64,000 bases of DNA from Candidatus Kapaibacterium sp. (GTDB lineage Bacteria > Bacteroidota > Ignavibacteria > Kapaibacteriales > NICIL-2). Location: positions 538,670 through 602,669 of the forward strand of contig JANWWF010000001.1 in the NCBI GenBank assembly GCA_025055755.1, written 5' to 3'. The notes under the pieces are model-generated. The model was not told where the DNA came from, searched no databases, and was given only the letters and a program-made list of their open reading frames with translations. Both the position numbers and the translations under genes were made by a program. Positions 1 to 8,730 of this stretch are shown piece by piece (within the stretch, counting starts at the first letter, position 1; every line of letters begins with the position of its first letter).

Positions 1-767
1 TGCTCGAGAAGGTGAGTGCGTCGCTGGGCAATCCATGTTGGATCGTCTAAAGCCTCCGCAAAGATAAAAGGCTCCTCCTGCCCCAGGCGCACAAGACGAC
101 GTCGCTCATAGTCGAGACGGAATAACAATCGGCGATGGACACGTGCTAAAACTTCAGGCGGTGCACCATCATCCGGACGATATTGCTTTTCCATGCACAC
201 GATTGCATGTACGGCGCGGAGACGGTCAAGCTGTCCGTGCTGGTAAGCTTCCTGCACAATAGTCCAATACCGCTTGAACAGGTCTGTATCTCCTTCACGA
301 TCGGGATGTAAACGCTTGACAAGTTCCCGGTATAATTGGGCACAGAGGCGAGAGCGCAGCTGTGTTTCTTCAGTAGGCCAAGACGAGGAGCCAGACCTGT
401 TTCCCTCTTGCGGTCGCGAGCGTGTAGCCTGGTGAGGCTCTTCCGGACGATACCGCCGAAATTCGTGTGCAACCCATTGGCAAATGCGCTCAAGAAGTTT
501 CTCAGTGATGGCTTCACCCCGTCGTCGGTAAGCCTCTACCAGCTCACAGACGCGCTGCACTTGTGCAGCACGCAGCGTTTCAACTTGCAGAGTCCATTCT
601 AACTCACCGAAAAGCGAAGCATACCGCTCCAATAAGTGCGGACGGATCTCCATCGTAAGAGAGAACCAACTGCTCAGTATATCTCGCAGCTCACGCTGAA
701 GCTGTGCTATTGCTATGCGATAGAACTGCACCGCCGGATGGGGCACAAGTGCTATTCCCGAGCTCAT
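1..767 (-). CDS. J-domain-like protein, 3' end beyond window
   Basis: The reading frame opens at an ATG (767-765) and stays open to the window edge, so only about 255 N-terminal residues are seen. Residues around 140-190 hold LYRELVKRLHPD followed by an acidic loop and a helix ending QEAYQHG. This is the helix II, HPD loop and helix III pattern of DnaJ-type J domains, in the variant found deep inside proteins rather than at the N-terminus. The J domain would stimulate an Hsp70 partner, which is inferred from the HPD motif alone. The N-terminal 130 residues look helical and basic and I do not recognise them. No Shine-Dalgarno sequence precedes the ATG. The gene lies downstream of the WD40 gene on the same strand, about 30 bases away. 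Confidence 0.7.
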   Translation of the reverse strand, partial: MSSGIALVPHPAVQFYRIAIAQLQRELRDILSSWFSLTMEIRPHLLERYASLFGELEWTLQVETLRAAQVQRVCELVEAYRRRGEAITEKLLERICQWVAHEFRRYRPEEPHQATRSRPQEGNRSGSSSWPTEETQLRSRLCAQLYRELVKRLHPDREGDTDLFKRYWTIVQEAYQHGQLDRLRAVHAIVCMEKQYRPDDGAPPEVLARVHRRLLFRLDYERRRLVRLGQEEPFIFAEALDDPTWIAQRRTHLLE

Positions 768-796
768 GCTTCTGGGGCATTATTCGGTGAGAGCGC

Positions 797-2755
797 CTAA
801 CGAACAATAAGCAAAGATACCGCCTGCTCTACCGAAGGTCCGCGGATTGCAAGGCGATAGGCACCACATGCAAATGCTATAACACGGAGCGGGAGCTGTT
901 GAATTCCCCGCGTTAAGTACCCCTCATATAGCACAGCTGCATCACTACGCCCAATGCTCTGCAATTCGACACGATACCAGCCACTTTCTATTGCGGAAAA
1001 GGTTAGTGTAATATCGTCGCTTGCAGGATTTGGTGCTACCGTCGGATCAATGCTGTCGGTAAAAGTTGGTGTTCGCTGCAGTTGCACTTTACACAGCGTA
1101 TCCACCACAATTTCCCCACTTTCCACCCGCTCAAGAATAAATGCACCTATTCCATGTTCCCATGCAATTCCCTCCGGAGCAAGGAGACGAATTTCTTCCC
1201 GCATGCTTTGCGCCGCGATGAGCCGCAAGGGAACTGTGCCCACCGTATCACTTCGCCCAAAAGCCAGCGGCACAGTGATAGTATCCCATAGTGACCATCG
1301 TCGGCTGGAAGCATAGAGCGAGCGATCCCCAACAAGTGCCACTGATGGTGGGAGAACAATTCGGCATCGTGCATAAAACTCAGATTGCTCAAATAACGGG
1401 ACATGGTATTGCCTGTCCAAAAGCACCGGCAGCACAACCGTATCTCCTACCATACCACGACAGCTGCCCAGCCGTAGGCCGAATGGATAGCGCACTACCG
1501 TAGCAATGACATCTTCCGCAACAGGACTACGCTCTAATACCCAAAAGCTAAGTATGCCACTCCGAGTTACCACAAAGAGAGTATCGTTGAGGGGATGGTA
1601 TCCCACTGCTACGATTCCCTCCGATACCGCCACTGGAGCATGGACAGCATCTCCTGTGGCCACTGTCCACTGGTAGAGCATACCCTGGTCATCTCCGCAG
1701 AGAAGCCGACTACCATCCCCGCTAAAAGCAAGTGCCCGAGGTGGTGCTGAGAGGTGAGAAAACACCTGTACTGCTTGCCAATTGGCAAAGTCCCAGAGCC
1801 GAACTGTAGTATCAGCTCCTGCCGACGCAAGATGTTTTCCGTCGGGGGAAAACTCGACAGCCACAACCGGAGTAGCACGCTCTATGCCAATGGCATTTCG
1901 CAAGTAAATGCGTTCTGTACTTGTCCCAAGGTGTTGCCACGGTTCGACGATAATTACTCCGTCAGCGCCGGCATGTGCCACCAAATTCCCTGCCGGATGA
2001 AACGCTACTGCCCGGACCGCACCAAGTGCCTGCGAGAGAACTGCCCCCACTTGGCGTCGTTCGGCAATATCCCAAAGTCGGATAAAACCATCCGCATAAC
2101 CAGCAACCACAAGCGGCAAGAAAGGATGGGCAGCAACGGAAGTAATCGGAGCGCCGGTATTGTCTCCCATGACGGCCCCGATGGCTCCTCCGCGTAACGT
2201 GATCACATACAGCCGGCTCCCAACAACAGCGATAGCAGAATCAGGCGACCCCGGATAGGGACAAAGTTGAACGGCATCGTCCAGTCCAAGGGAGTAACAG
2301 CCGGCACCTTGGGCATCGTCACTGTGGCTTACGCAGAGCAATCCCCTTTGAGAGAGGGATGCAACAGCTTTGGAATCGCTAATCCACCAGGCTGACCGTG
2401 CTGAGTCGGGAAGCTGCACCTGCCCAATCTTTCGGGGAGCAGAAAGTGTTATCAGTTGAACGCTGAAAAGGACATTGACCGTGTCTAAAACAGGGACTTT
2501 CCACTCAACCGTCGTCGTTGGCAGTGCACTGGCAACAAGTCTCCAACTGCTCCCGTTATCAGTCGAATACCGCACATCTGCGGGAAGCCCACTGCTATTT
2601 TCCCATTCAATGCGGACGATACGCCCTGGAAAGATCACCTGGCCTGGGCTGGGAGAAATCAGGCGCACCTGGGCAGCCAACGGGAGAGCGACACAGATAA
2701 GGCACGCGAGCAAGCGCACGACCGTCAACCGTCGCACGATAGTGATACCTTCCAC
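797..2755 (-). CDS. Secreted WD40-repeat protein with T9SS sorting domain
   Basis: The protein has 652 residues from a GTG start; an in-frame GTG six codons later is an alternative. A signal peptide (about residues 1-29, basic then hydrophobic, ending LPLAAQ) is followed by a Kre9/KNH-like beta module (30-105) with the pattern SPSPGQV...IRIEWEN. Residues about 130-410 hold several WD40-like blades, recognisable by IRLWDIAERR and VRLWDFANWQ. The last 80 residues begin APNPASDDITLTF and form a type A T9SS sorting domain, so the protein should be exported through the outer membrane and attached or released there. The propeller probably mediates protein binding; no enzyme motif is visible. It lies 45 bases downstream of the BatA/VWA gene and is probably co-transcribed with it. 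Confidence 0.85.
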   Translation of the reverse strand: MEGITIVRRLTVVRLLACLICVALPLAAQVRLISPSPGQVIFPGRIVRIEWENSSGLPADVRYSTDNGSSWRLVASALPTTTVEWKVPVLDTVNVLFSVQLITLSAPRKIGQVQLPDSARSAWWISDSKAVASLSQRGLLCVSHSDDAQGAGCYSLGLDDAVQLCPYPGSPDSAIAVVGSRLYVITLRGGAIGAVMGDNTGAPITSVAAHPFLPLVVAGYADGFIRLWDIAERRQVGAVLSQALGAVRAVAFHPAGNLVAHAGADGVIIVEPWQHLGTSTERIYLRNAIGIERATPVVAVEFSPDGKHLASAGADTTVRLWDFANWQAVQVFSHLSAPPRALAFSGDGSRLLCGDDQGMLYQWTVATGDAVHAPVAVSEGIVAVGYHPLNDTLFVVTRSGILSFWVLERSPVAEDVIATVVRYPFGLRLGSCRGMVGDTVVLPVLLDRQYHVPLFEQSEFYARCRIVLPPSVALVGDRSLYASSRRWSLWDTITVPLAFGRSDTVGTVPLRLIAAQSMREEIRLLAPEGIAWEHGIGAFILERVESGEIVVDTLCKVQLQRTPTFTDSIDPTVAPNPASDDITLTFSAIESGWYRVELQSIGRSDAAVLYEGYLTRGIQQLPLRVIAFACGAYRLAIRGPSVEQAVSLLIVR

Positions 2756-2800
2756 TGGTGTTATCGTCCATTTCCTGAAAAACTATCGCTGCGCCATTTG

Positions 2801-4891
2801 TCATATAGTGGATCGACGTGCAACCTGTGACGCAACGATCATCTCACCAAGTGCGCACAGGAGTGCCCCCGCGATCAACCATGGCCACAACTCCGCACGC
2901 TGCCGCTGGCGGGCAACAAGCGTGCTAATCGTTTCATGTGGCTCAGCTATTTCGATTTGCTCCTTCCCTACCCGGGTGCTAATATACGACGCAGCCCGCT
3001 GTCGCTCGACAAACTCTAACACCGTCTCTGACGACGGAATGTTGACCGCCGCCGTGGCTACTGGAGCTGATCCTGTTGTCGCCTCCACTACAAACGCACC
3101 CGGCAGTAAAGGATAGCCAAGGTCAAGAATCGTTCGTCCCCCTACTACGACGGCGGGCACAACTGCTTCCGCCCCGTTGGGATCGCGCACGCGGTACACT
3201 GCTGCCATCGCGGCATTCTGCGGCAGCTCAAGACGGCAACGCTGCCCAACGCTGTACATCACCGAAACAGCATTTCGCGCAGATAGGTATAACAGTGCAC
3301 GGTTGATAACAACAGGGAAAAGCCCCGTTACTGGGAATGAACTCCATTGCATTGTAGGCGGCACCGCACAGTAAAGAATGCGCCCCTGTCCGAGCATGTG
3401 TTCACTTAAGAAAGCTCCTCCCTCCGTTCCAATCAGCGCAACTCCGCCTCTGCTGACCAACGCCTGCTCGATCGAGGGCGATTCTAATTGACTTGAGCGA
3501 TGAGACTCTTTGCGGAACACACCGGCAAAGAGGGGATGATTTTCATCTGCATGCAAGTCGTAAGAACTTCCTTTTTGTGGTCGTAGCAACACAACATCCC
3601 CGATTGCCATTTCTGCAGCAAAGCGTTGCTGCTCGTCAAAAGATAGCGCCGAGCTGGCAAAGATGAATGCATTCCCCTGTCCCTTGCTCACGTAAGCTTT
3701 GAGCCGTTCAATCCCGCTTCTGCTCGGCGGTTCTGTCACGACGACAACATCCCATTCCTCAAGATTGACACTACCGACTTGCTCTGGGGCAACACGCCGT
3801 ATGTGCATTTGACGCCGCTCGCTCATTGCCGCAAGGGCAGTTTCCACGTACTGGCTTGTCGAAGGAGTGCCCACAATTAGTACCCGCGGCAGTGATGGTA
3901 TCAACAGCGCAAAGTACCGAGTATTGTTCGCATCGCATGCATCGGGCTCCACCGTGACTCGACCAGCAAGAAAGCCACTGCTTGGAACAGGAGCAGTCAA
4001 AGTAAGTGTGTACACCTGCCCCGGTGGAATATCCACACTTCGTTGTGCTACTTGCTGGTCGTTGAAGTACATTCGAACAATTGTACCCTGCGCAGGACGC
4101 CCCGTATTATTCCGAAGTCGCACAAACACTTCGATCGGCTTTTCTGGCTCAACAAGCTGAGAAAGAACCGCAACAGAGTCCACACCAATGTCAAGCTGTT
4201 CGAGCCGAGTGCTCAGTGCTGCTGGCAGAAGTATCACACGCTCAACTGCCAGAGCATGAACCACCGAGTCCTGCCAACGGAATGCGTTTGTCTGGAAATC
4301 GCTAATCACGTACAGCTCGCGATGGGCATTCTGCGCCCGTGCTAATACATCGCGCGCAACGCTAAGCATATCATCGAGCGAGACTGTCCCATACGCAAGT
4401 GGCAATGCTGAAAGTTCATCGCGGAGTGCACTAAGGGCGGTAGTAAACTCTACTCCTCGCGATTGCAACATGGCAGTAGTGGTGATGAGTGCCACTTCAT
4501 CCCCACTTTTGAGTGCCTCGAGGATATTCTGTGCCTGGCGTATTGCCCATCGAAAACGATTACCCCGCTCATCACGAGTATCCATGCTTGCGGAATTATC
4601 CAGCACAATCACCACACTGCTTCGAACGGGACCGCCGAGCACAGGGAGGGAAGTTGGCAGTACAGGCCGTGCAAATGCGAGGACAGCAAAAATCACTAAT
4701 GCCGTTCGCAGAATGAGCAGTAACCACTGCTGCAGCTTCAGTCGCCGAATATGCGAGCGCTGTAACTCGTGGAGAAAGCGAAGTGTGCTAAACTCGATAC
4801 GGCGAAGCTTCCGCAAATTGAGCAAGTGGAGCAGAATTGGAATTGCTGCTGCCACCAGCCCAACAAGCATCCATGGATTGAAAAATTGCAT
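2801..4891 (-). CDS. BatA-domain VWA membrane protein
   Basis: The N-terminus MQFFNPWMLVGLVAAAIPIL is the hallmark of the BatA (Aerotolerance regulator N-terminal) domain, with two membrane helices near residues 5-25 and 55-75. I chose the ATG at 4891 over an upstream GTG at 4900 because it begins this motif. A von Willebrand A domain follows with the MIDAS motif DNSAS near residue 105. The long remainder (250-660) is beta-rich, with a hydrophobic helix near the C-terminus (ELWPWLIAGALLCALGEMIV). Such proteins are inner-membrane anchored with a large periplasmic part and often sit near MoxR ATPases, but none is present here. Function in stress tolerance or envelope assembly is only a family-level guess. 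Confidence 0.85.
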   Translation of the reverse strand: MQFFNPWMLVGLVAAAIPILLHLLNLRKLRRIEFSTLRFLHELQRSHIRRLKLQQWLLLILRTALVIFAVLAFARPVLPTSLPVLGGPVRSSVVIVLDNSASMDTRDERGNRFRWAIRQAQNILEALKSGDEVALITTTAMLQSRGVEFTTALSALRDELSALPLAYGTVSLDDMLSVARDVLARAQNAHRELYVISDFQTNAFRWQDSVVHALAVERVILLPAALSTRLEQLDIGVDSVAVLSQLVEPEKPIEVFVRLRNNTGRPAQGTIVRMYFNDQQVAQRSVDIPPGQVYTLTLTAPVPSSGFLAGRVTVEPDACDANNTRYFALLIPSLPRVLIVGTPSTSQYVETALAAMSERRQMHIRRVAPEQVGSVNLEEWDVVVVTEPPSRSGIERLKAYVSKGQGNAFIFASSALSFDEQQRFAAEMAIGDVVLLRPQKGSSYDLHADENHPLFAGVFRKESHRSSQLESPSIEQALVSRGGVALIGTEGGAFLSEHMLGQGRILYCAVPPTMQWSSFPVTGLFPVVINRALLYLSARNAVSVMYSVGQRCRLELPQNAAMAAVYRVRDPNGAEAVVPAVVVGGRTILDLGYPLLPGAFVVEATTGSAPVATAAVNIPSSETVLEFVERQRAASYISTRVGKEQIEIAEPHETISTLVARQRQRAELWPWLIAGALLCALGEMIVASQVARRSTI

Positions 4892-4963
4892 AGTCCACAC
4901 AGGTGCACAGAACTACGGCAGGCACAAACGGACAGACCTTCGCTTTCGTGTGTGACAATATCG

Positions 4964-4993
4964 TTGCTACTGGTCTTTGCCTCCGTAGTTTTG
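4964..4993 (+). promoter_or_regulatory. Bacteroidota-type promoter of dusB operon
   Basis: TTG at 4964-4966 is followed after exactly 19 bases by TAGTTTTG (4986-4993), matching the Bacteroidota sigma consensus TTG-N19-TAnnTTTG. The -7 box ends 30 bases before the dusB ATG. This is the best-formed promoter in the window and the only one with a clear -33 element. Confidence 0.75.
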
Positions 4994-5023
4994 CGGCAGA
5001 GTATCCTGCATCCCCAATGATTG

Positions 5024-6073
5024 ATGAAAATCGGCCATCTCGACATTGAGCAGGGTGTCCTTTTAGCCCCTATGGAAGACGTCACCGACTCCCCGTTCAG
5101 GCGCATCTGCCGCCGCTACGGTGCTGATATCGTGTACACAGAATTCATCTCCAGCGATGGACTGGTGCGGAATGCTCCTCGCTCGTTCCAAAAGCTTCAC
5201 ATCACCGCCGACGAACATCCCATCGCTATTCAAATATTCGGTGGCGACATCCCAACAATGGTTGAAGCAGCCCGTATCGCTGCTGACAGCAATCCCGACT
5301 TTCTCGACATTAACTGTGGTTGTTGGGTCAAAAATGTTGTAGCGCGGAATGCAGGAGCTGCACTCCTCAAAGATCCTCCGCGGATGGCAGCCATGGCTCG
5401 GGCGATAGTCCAAACCGTTTCATTGCCGGTGACTGTCAAAACGCGCCTGGGATGGGACCGCTCATCGATTGTTATCTGCGATGTTGCACGCATGCTGGAA
5501 GATGCGGGGATTGCCGCTCTGGCAATTCATTGCCGAACACGCGATATGGGACACAGTGGCAGTGCAGATTGGTCATGGATTCCGCGCGTTAAGGAAGTGG
5601 TTTCTATCCCCGTCATTTTGAATGGCGATGTCACCAGTGCACGCGATGTCGTGCGAGCCTTTCGCGAAACAGGCTGCGATGCTGTGATGATTGGACGCGC
5701 TGCTATCGGCAACCCATTTATCTTCCGCCAGGCAAAAACACTGCTTCGTACCGGTCAAGAAGAGCCACCCCCGACTCCCGATGAGCGTATCGCTGTATGC
5801 CTGGAGCACCTGCGTCTCCTTATCGAGTATCGAGGCGATGAGCGACGGGCAGTTCTTGAATTCCGTAAGTTTTACGCCGGCTACCTCAAATCGCTGCCCT
5901 ACTCTGCCCAAGTCCGCCGCGAGCTCATGACAATGGAATCTTATTCCCCAATCGAAGAGCGCCTTCTGCTCTATGCTGCTCAATTAGCCCAATTGCCTCC
6001 GGAACATGAACTGGAGCAAGCCATGGATGAACCGTTCGAGTGCTCCAGTGAAGTCGCCGCATGTAGTACCTGA
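5024..6073 (+). CDS. dusB: tRNA-dihydrouridine synthase (DusB family)
   Basis: The 349-residue protein carries the flavin-barrel signature LAPMEDVTDSPFR near the N-terminus, DINCGC with the catalytic Cys near residue 104, VKTRLGW, AIHCRTR and ILNGDV. It reduces uridine to dihydrouridine in the tRNA D-loop using FMN and NAD(P)H. The residue after the catalytic Cys is Trp where the family nearly always has Pro (GCPVK becomes GCWVK). A TTG codon directly precedes the ATG; I use the ATG at 5024, 31 bases after the promoter -7 box. It is the first gene of the dusB-tilS-hpt operon and its 3' end overlaps the tilS frame by up to 68 bases. Confidence 0.93.
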   Translation: MKIGHLDIEQGVLLAPMEDVTDSPFRRICRRYGADIVYTEFISSDGLVRNAPRSFQKLHITADEHPIAIQIFGGDIPTMVEAARIAADSNPDFLDINCGCWVKNVVARNAGAALLKDPPRMAAMARAIVQTVSLPVTVKTRLGWDRSSIVICDVARMLEDAGIAALAIHCRTRDMGHSGSADWSWIPRVKEVVSIPVILNGDVTSARDVVRAFRETGCDAVMIGRAAIGNPFIFRQAKTLLRTGQEEPPPTPDERIAVCLEHLRLLIEYRGDERRAVLEFRKFYAGYLKSLPYSAQVRRELMTMESYSPIEERLLLYAAQLAQLPPEHELEQAMDEPFECSSEVAACST

Positions 6074-8084
6074 ACAACCCAGTATTGGACCTGTGGCACG
6101 ACAGCCGTCTTCACGTCGAGCATCTCAAACCCGTAGTCGAGCGGTTAGCAGCCCCTCGCCTCCCCAAGATACCCCTGTCCGTCCCAAGCCGCCTTCCAAA
6201 CGTGGTCGCAAAAAGACCGCAGCGATATCTTCTTCTCACCAGCTTGAGCAACAAGCTCAACAAACAGGAGCAACTCCTGCTCTTCCCAGCGACGAGGAAA
6301 TTACTGCATCCGCCCAAGCAATCAACCAAGTGCGCCACGAGCATAACAAAGAGCGCGGCGATACTGTAGCAGACTCGACTGAGCCAACAAAAAAGCCGAT
6401 ATCGCAATCGCTACCTTCCGAGAATACCTCATCCCCCTCGCGTTCTTCCTCCCGGAGCCGCCGCACCTCTAAGCATGCGCGACAGCAGACTCCACCGCCT
6501 CGGACACCAGCCGACAACGGTACAGCAGCTCCTCCAGGACCCCCTCCAGCTTCCCAGGAGCAAAGCCCGACTACTGCAGCACCTCTCCAAGAACTGCATT
6601 CTCCTCCCGCACAGTCGCGACCATCGTCGGTATCCCCCCGCACCCGACGCAGCTTTGTTGTACGCGACCTTGTGCCGATGCCTGACATCCCCGAAGACTG
6701 CCTGCCCACCATCGAGCACGTCGAGCGCATGCTCACCACAGAGCTGGCAGTCGAGCCAGGGGCAACAATTCTGGTAGCAGTCAGTGGTGGAGTTGATTCT
6801 GTAACCTTACTGGACGTCTTGTTCATCCTCTCTTACGAGCACGGCTACGCTTTGCATATTGCTCATGTCAATCACCAACTTCGCGGCGAAGAGTCCGATG
6901 CTGATGAAGCCTTCGTTCGAACGCTTGCCAAGCGCTACGACATTCCATGCCATGTCACGCATGTGGACACAGCCGCGTTTGCCCGAAAACATCGCCTAAG
7001 CACCGAGGAAGCAGCTCGTGAACTCCGCTACCGCTTCCTTCGCCAAATGTGCAGCACTGTCCATGCCCAGTACTGTGCCGTTGCTCATACTGCAGATGAT
7101 ACTGCTGAGACACTTTTACTCAATCTCTTCCGTGGGTCGGGATTGACAGGACTTTCCGGCATTCCGCCCAAACGTCCCCTGACCAGAAAAGCTTACTTGA
7201 TTCGCCCGCTGCTTGGTATTACACGTGAAGAAATTGTGCACTACGCCCGCGCACGGGCACTCGAATGGCGAGACGACAGCACCAATGCAGAGCGTTCCTT
7301 TCGGCGGAACCGTGTGCGATTGGACTTGATGCCAACGCTGAAGGAGCATTTCAACCCGCGAATTGTCGAAACGCTTGCACGAACTGCACAGCTTCTGCGC
7401 CAAGCCGATGGATTCATTGAATCGCTCATCGAAAGCACATACACGCAAATTGCGACCGCCCGCGATGGGCGGATTGAGCTTGGTCGCTCCCAGCTCGCCA
7501 CGCTCCATCCTTTTGTGCGCAATGAAATAATCGAGCGCGCACTGACCGAGCTAAGTGGCAAGCCTGTTTCTCATGCAGCAGTCGAGCGTGTGGTATCGCT
7601 TCTTTCCGCAGAAACAGGTACACGCCAAAGCGTCGTTGGTGGGATAGTTGCTATTGCAGATCGCCAAGCAATTGTTCTCAGCGACGAGAAGTTGTTTCAG
7701 ACGGTGTACCTTCCTATTTTCAAGCTTGGCTCCTACAGCATCGGGCGATATGCAATCATATTGGAGGAAGTCCCGCGAAACGATGTTCGGCTTGGTGCGG
7801 ACCCTTTCATCGAGTATTTCGACTACGACAAGTTACCCTACCGCTTGTTTCTCCGCACCTGGCAAGCAGGTGACCGGTTTGCTCCTATTGGCATGCATGG
7901 GGAGCGTGTGCTGATTGCTGACTATCTGACAAACGTCAAAGCCAGCGATTACGACCGCCGCACTGCTGTTGTGCTGGCAACCGCTGACGATATCATTTGG
8001 CTGTGCGGCTATCGGATGAGTGAAACGTTCAAGATCACAAATGACACCCGACGCATTGTCCGCGCAACCTTCCGCTGTTCCTGA
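6006..8084 (+). CDS. tilS: tRNA(Ile)-lysidine synthase with long disordered N-terminal extension
   Basis: TilS ligates lysine to C34 of tRNA-Ile(CAU) so that it reads AUA. The PP-loop motif SGGVDS lies near residue 259, followed by HVNHQLRG and a typical TilS C-terminal domain (from about 580, TWQAGDRFAPIGM). The first 225 residues are unlike TilS: they are rich in Pro, Ser, Arg, Gln and Thr, with runs such as SPSRSSSRSRR and PPPRTPADNG, and look disordered. The frame has ATGs at 6006 and 6027 and none between 6027 and 6678, where MPDIPEDCL would give a normal-sized TilS (468 aa). Whether the extension is translated is unclear. The frame overlaps dusB upstream and hpt downstream by about 44 bases, implying coupled expression. 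Confidence 0.92.
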   Translation: MNWSKPWMNRSSAPVKSPHVVPEQPSIGPVARQPSSRRASQTRSRAVSSPSPPQDTPVRPKPPSKRGRKKTAAISSSHQLEQQAQQTGATPALPSDEEITASAQAINQVRHEHNKERGDTVADSTEPTKKPISQSLPSENTSSPSRSSSRSRRTSKHARQQTPPPRTPADNGTAAPPGPPPASQEQSPTTAAPLQELHSPPAQSRPSSVSPRTRRSFVVRDLVPMPDIPEDCLPTIEHVERMLTTELAVEPGATILVAVSGGVDSVTLLDVLFILSYEHGYALHIAHVNHQLRGEESDADEAFVRTLAKRYDIPCHVTHVDTAAFARKHRLSTEEAARELRYRFLRQMCSTVHAQYCAVAHTADDTAETLLLNLFRGSGLTGLSGIPPKRPLTRKAYLIRPLLGITREEIVHYARARALEWRDDSTNAERSFRRNRVRLDLMPTLKEHFNPRIVETLARTAQLLRQADGFIESLIESTYTQIATARDGRIELGRSQLATLHPFVRNEIIERALTELSGKPVSHAAVERVVSLLSAETGTRQSVVGGIVAIADRQAIVLSDEKLFQTVYLPIFKLGSYSIGRYAIILEEVPRNDVRLGADPFIEYFDYDKLPYRLFLRTWQAGDRFAPIGMHGERVLIADYLTNVKASDYDRRTAVVLATADDIIWLCGYRMSETFKITNDTRRIVRATFRCS

Positions 8085-8640
8085 AGCCAGCGAGCTTGTT
8101 CTCCATGACCGACGCTTTCGGCTGTTTATTGAACGGCGGACGATTGCTGCAGCAGTTGAACGTCTTGCCTCTGCAATTGCCCGCGACTATTCCGCCAGCA
8201 GCAGCGTCGTTGCTGTTGTTGTGCTCAAAGGTGCCCTTTTGTTCGCAGCAGACCTTATCCGTTTGCTTCCCTTCCCTGTGCGAGTTGAATTTGTTCGCGC
8301 CTCCAGCTATGGCGCTGGCATGACCAGCAGCGGCTCAGTCCATGTAGATGGCAGGCTCGAGGGACTTGAAGGGCACGATGTACTCCTTATCGAAGACATC
8401 GCCGACAGTGGTACGACACTGGGTGCAATTGTCGCACACTTAGAACGCTCGCATCCTCGCTCGATTGCAGTTGCGACGCTCCTCTCCAAACCAAGTGTCC
8501 ACAACAACCGCATACCGCTTACCTACGTGGGGATCGAGATCGAGCCAGTGTTCGTGGTCGGTTATGGCCTGGATTACAATGAATTGGGGCGCAACCTGCC
8601 CGACATTTACTGCGTCGTTGACGACGGCAAAACAAGCTGA
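8041..8640 (+). CDS. hpt: Hypoxanthine phosphoribosyltransferase
   Basis: This purine-salvage enzyme makes IMP or GMP from hypoxanthine or guanine and PRPP. The PRPP-binding loop is VLLIEDIADSGTTL near residue 120, and VVLKGALLFAADL and a C-terminal VVGYGLDYNE match the family. I start at the ATG (8041), giving 199 aa; a GTG at 8020 would add seven residues. It overlaps the end of tilS, and tilS-hpt adjacency is a widely conserved gene order. No terminator on the + strand is obvious after the stop; the hairpin just downstream has its U-tract on the other strand. Confidence 0.93.
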   Translation: MTPDALSAQPSAVPEASELVLHDRRFRLFIERRTIAAAVERLASAIARDYSASSSVVAVVVLKGALLFAADLIRLLPFPVRVEFVRASSYGAGMTSSGSVHVDGRLEGLEGHDVLLIEDIADSGTTLGAIVAHLERSHPRSIAVATLLSKPSVHNNRIPLTYVGIEIEPVFVVGYGLDYNELGRNLPDIYCVVDDGKTS

Positions 8641-8677
8641 CTTTAGCGCTACTATCCTGCGTAATGCTGTCCTTAAC

Positions 8678-8707
8678 AAAAAGCGGGCGGGAAGATTTCC
8701 CGCCCGC
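8678..8707 (-). terminator. Rho-independent terminator of hmgA
   Basis: GCGGGCGGGAA (8683-8693) and TTCCCGCCCGC (8697-8707) form a perfect 11-bp stem with a 3-base loop. On the - strand it is followed by TTTTT (8682-8678), 24 bases after the hmgA stop codon. Confidence 0.9.
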
Positions 8708-8730
8708 ACACGTCTGCGTATGAGTATCGT

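Noticed and set aside
2475-3116. 213-codon + strand frame
   Set aside because: It is antisense across the WD40 and BatA genes and has no recognisable features.
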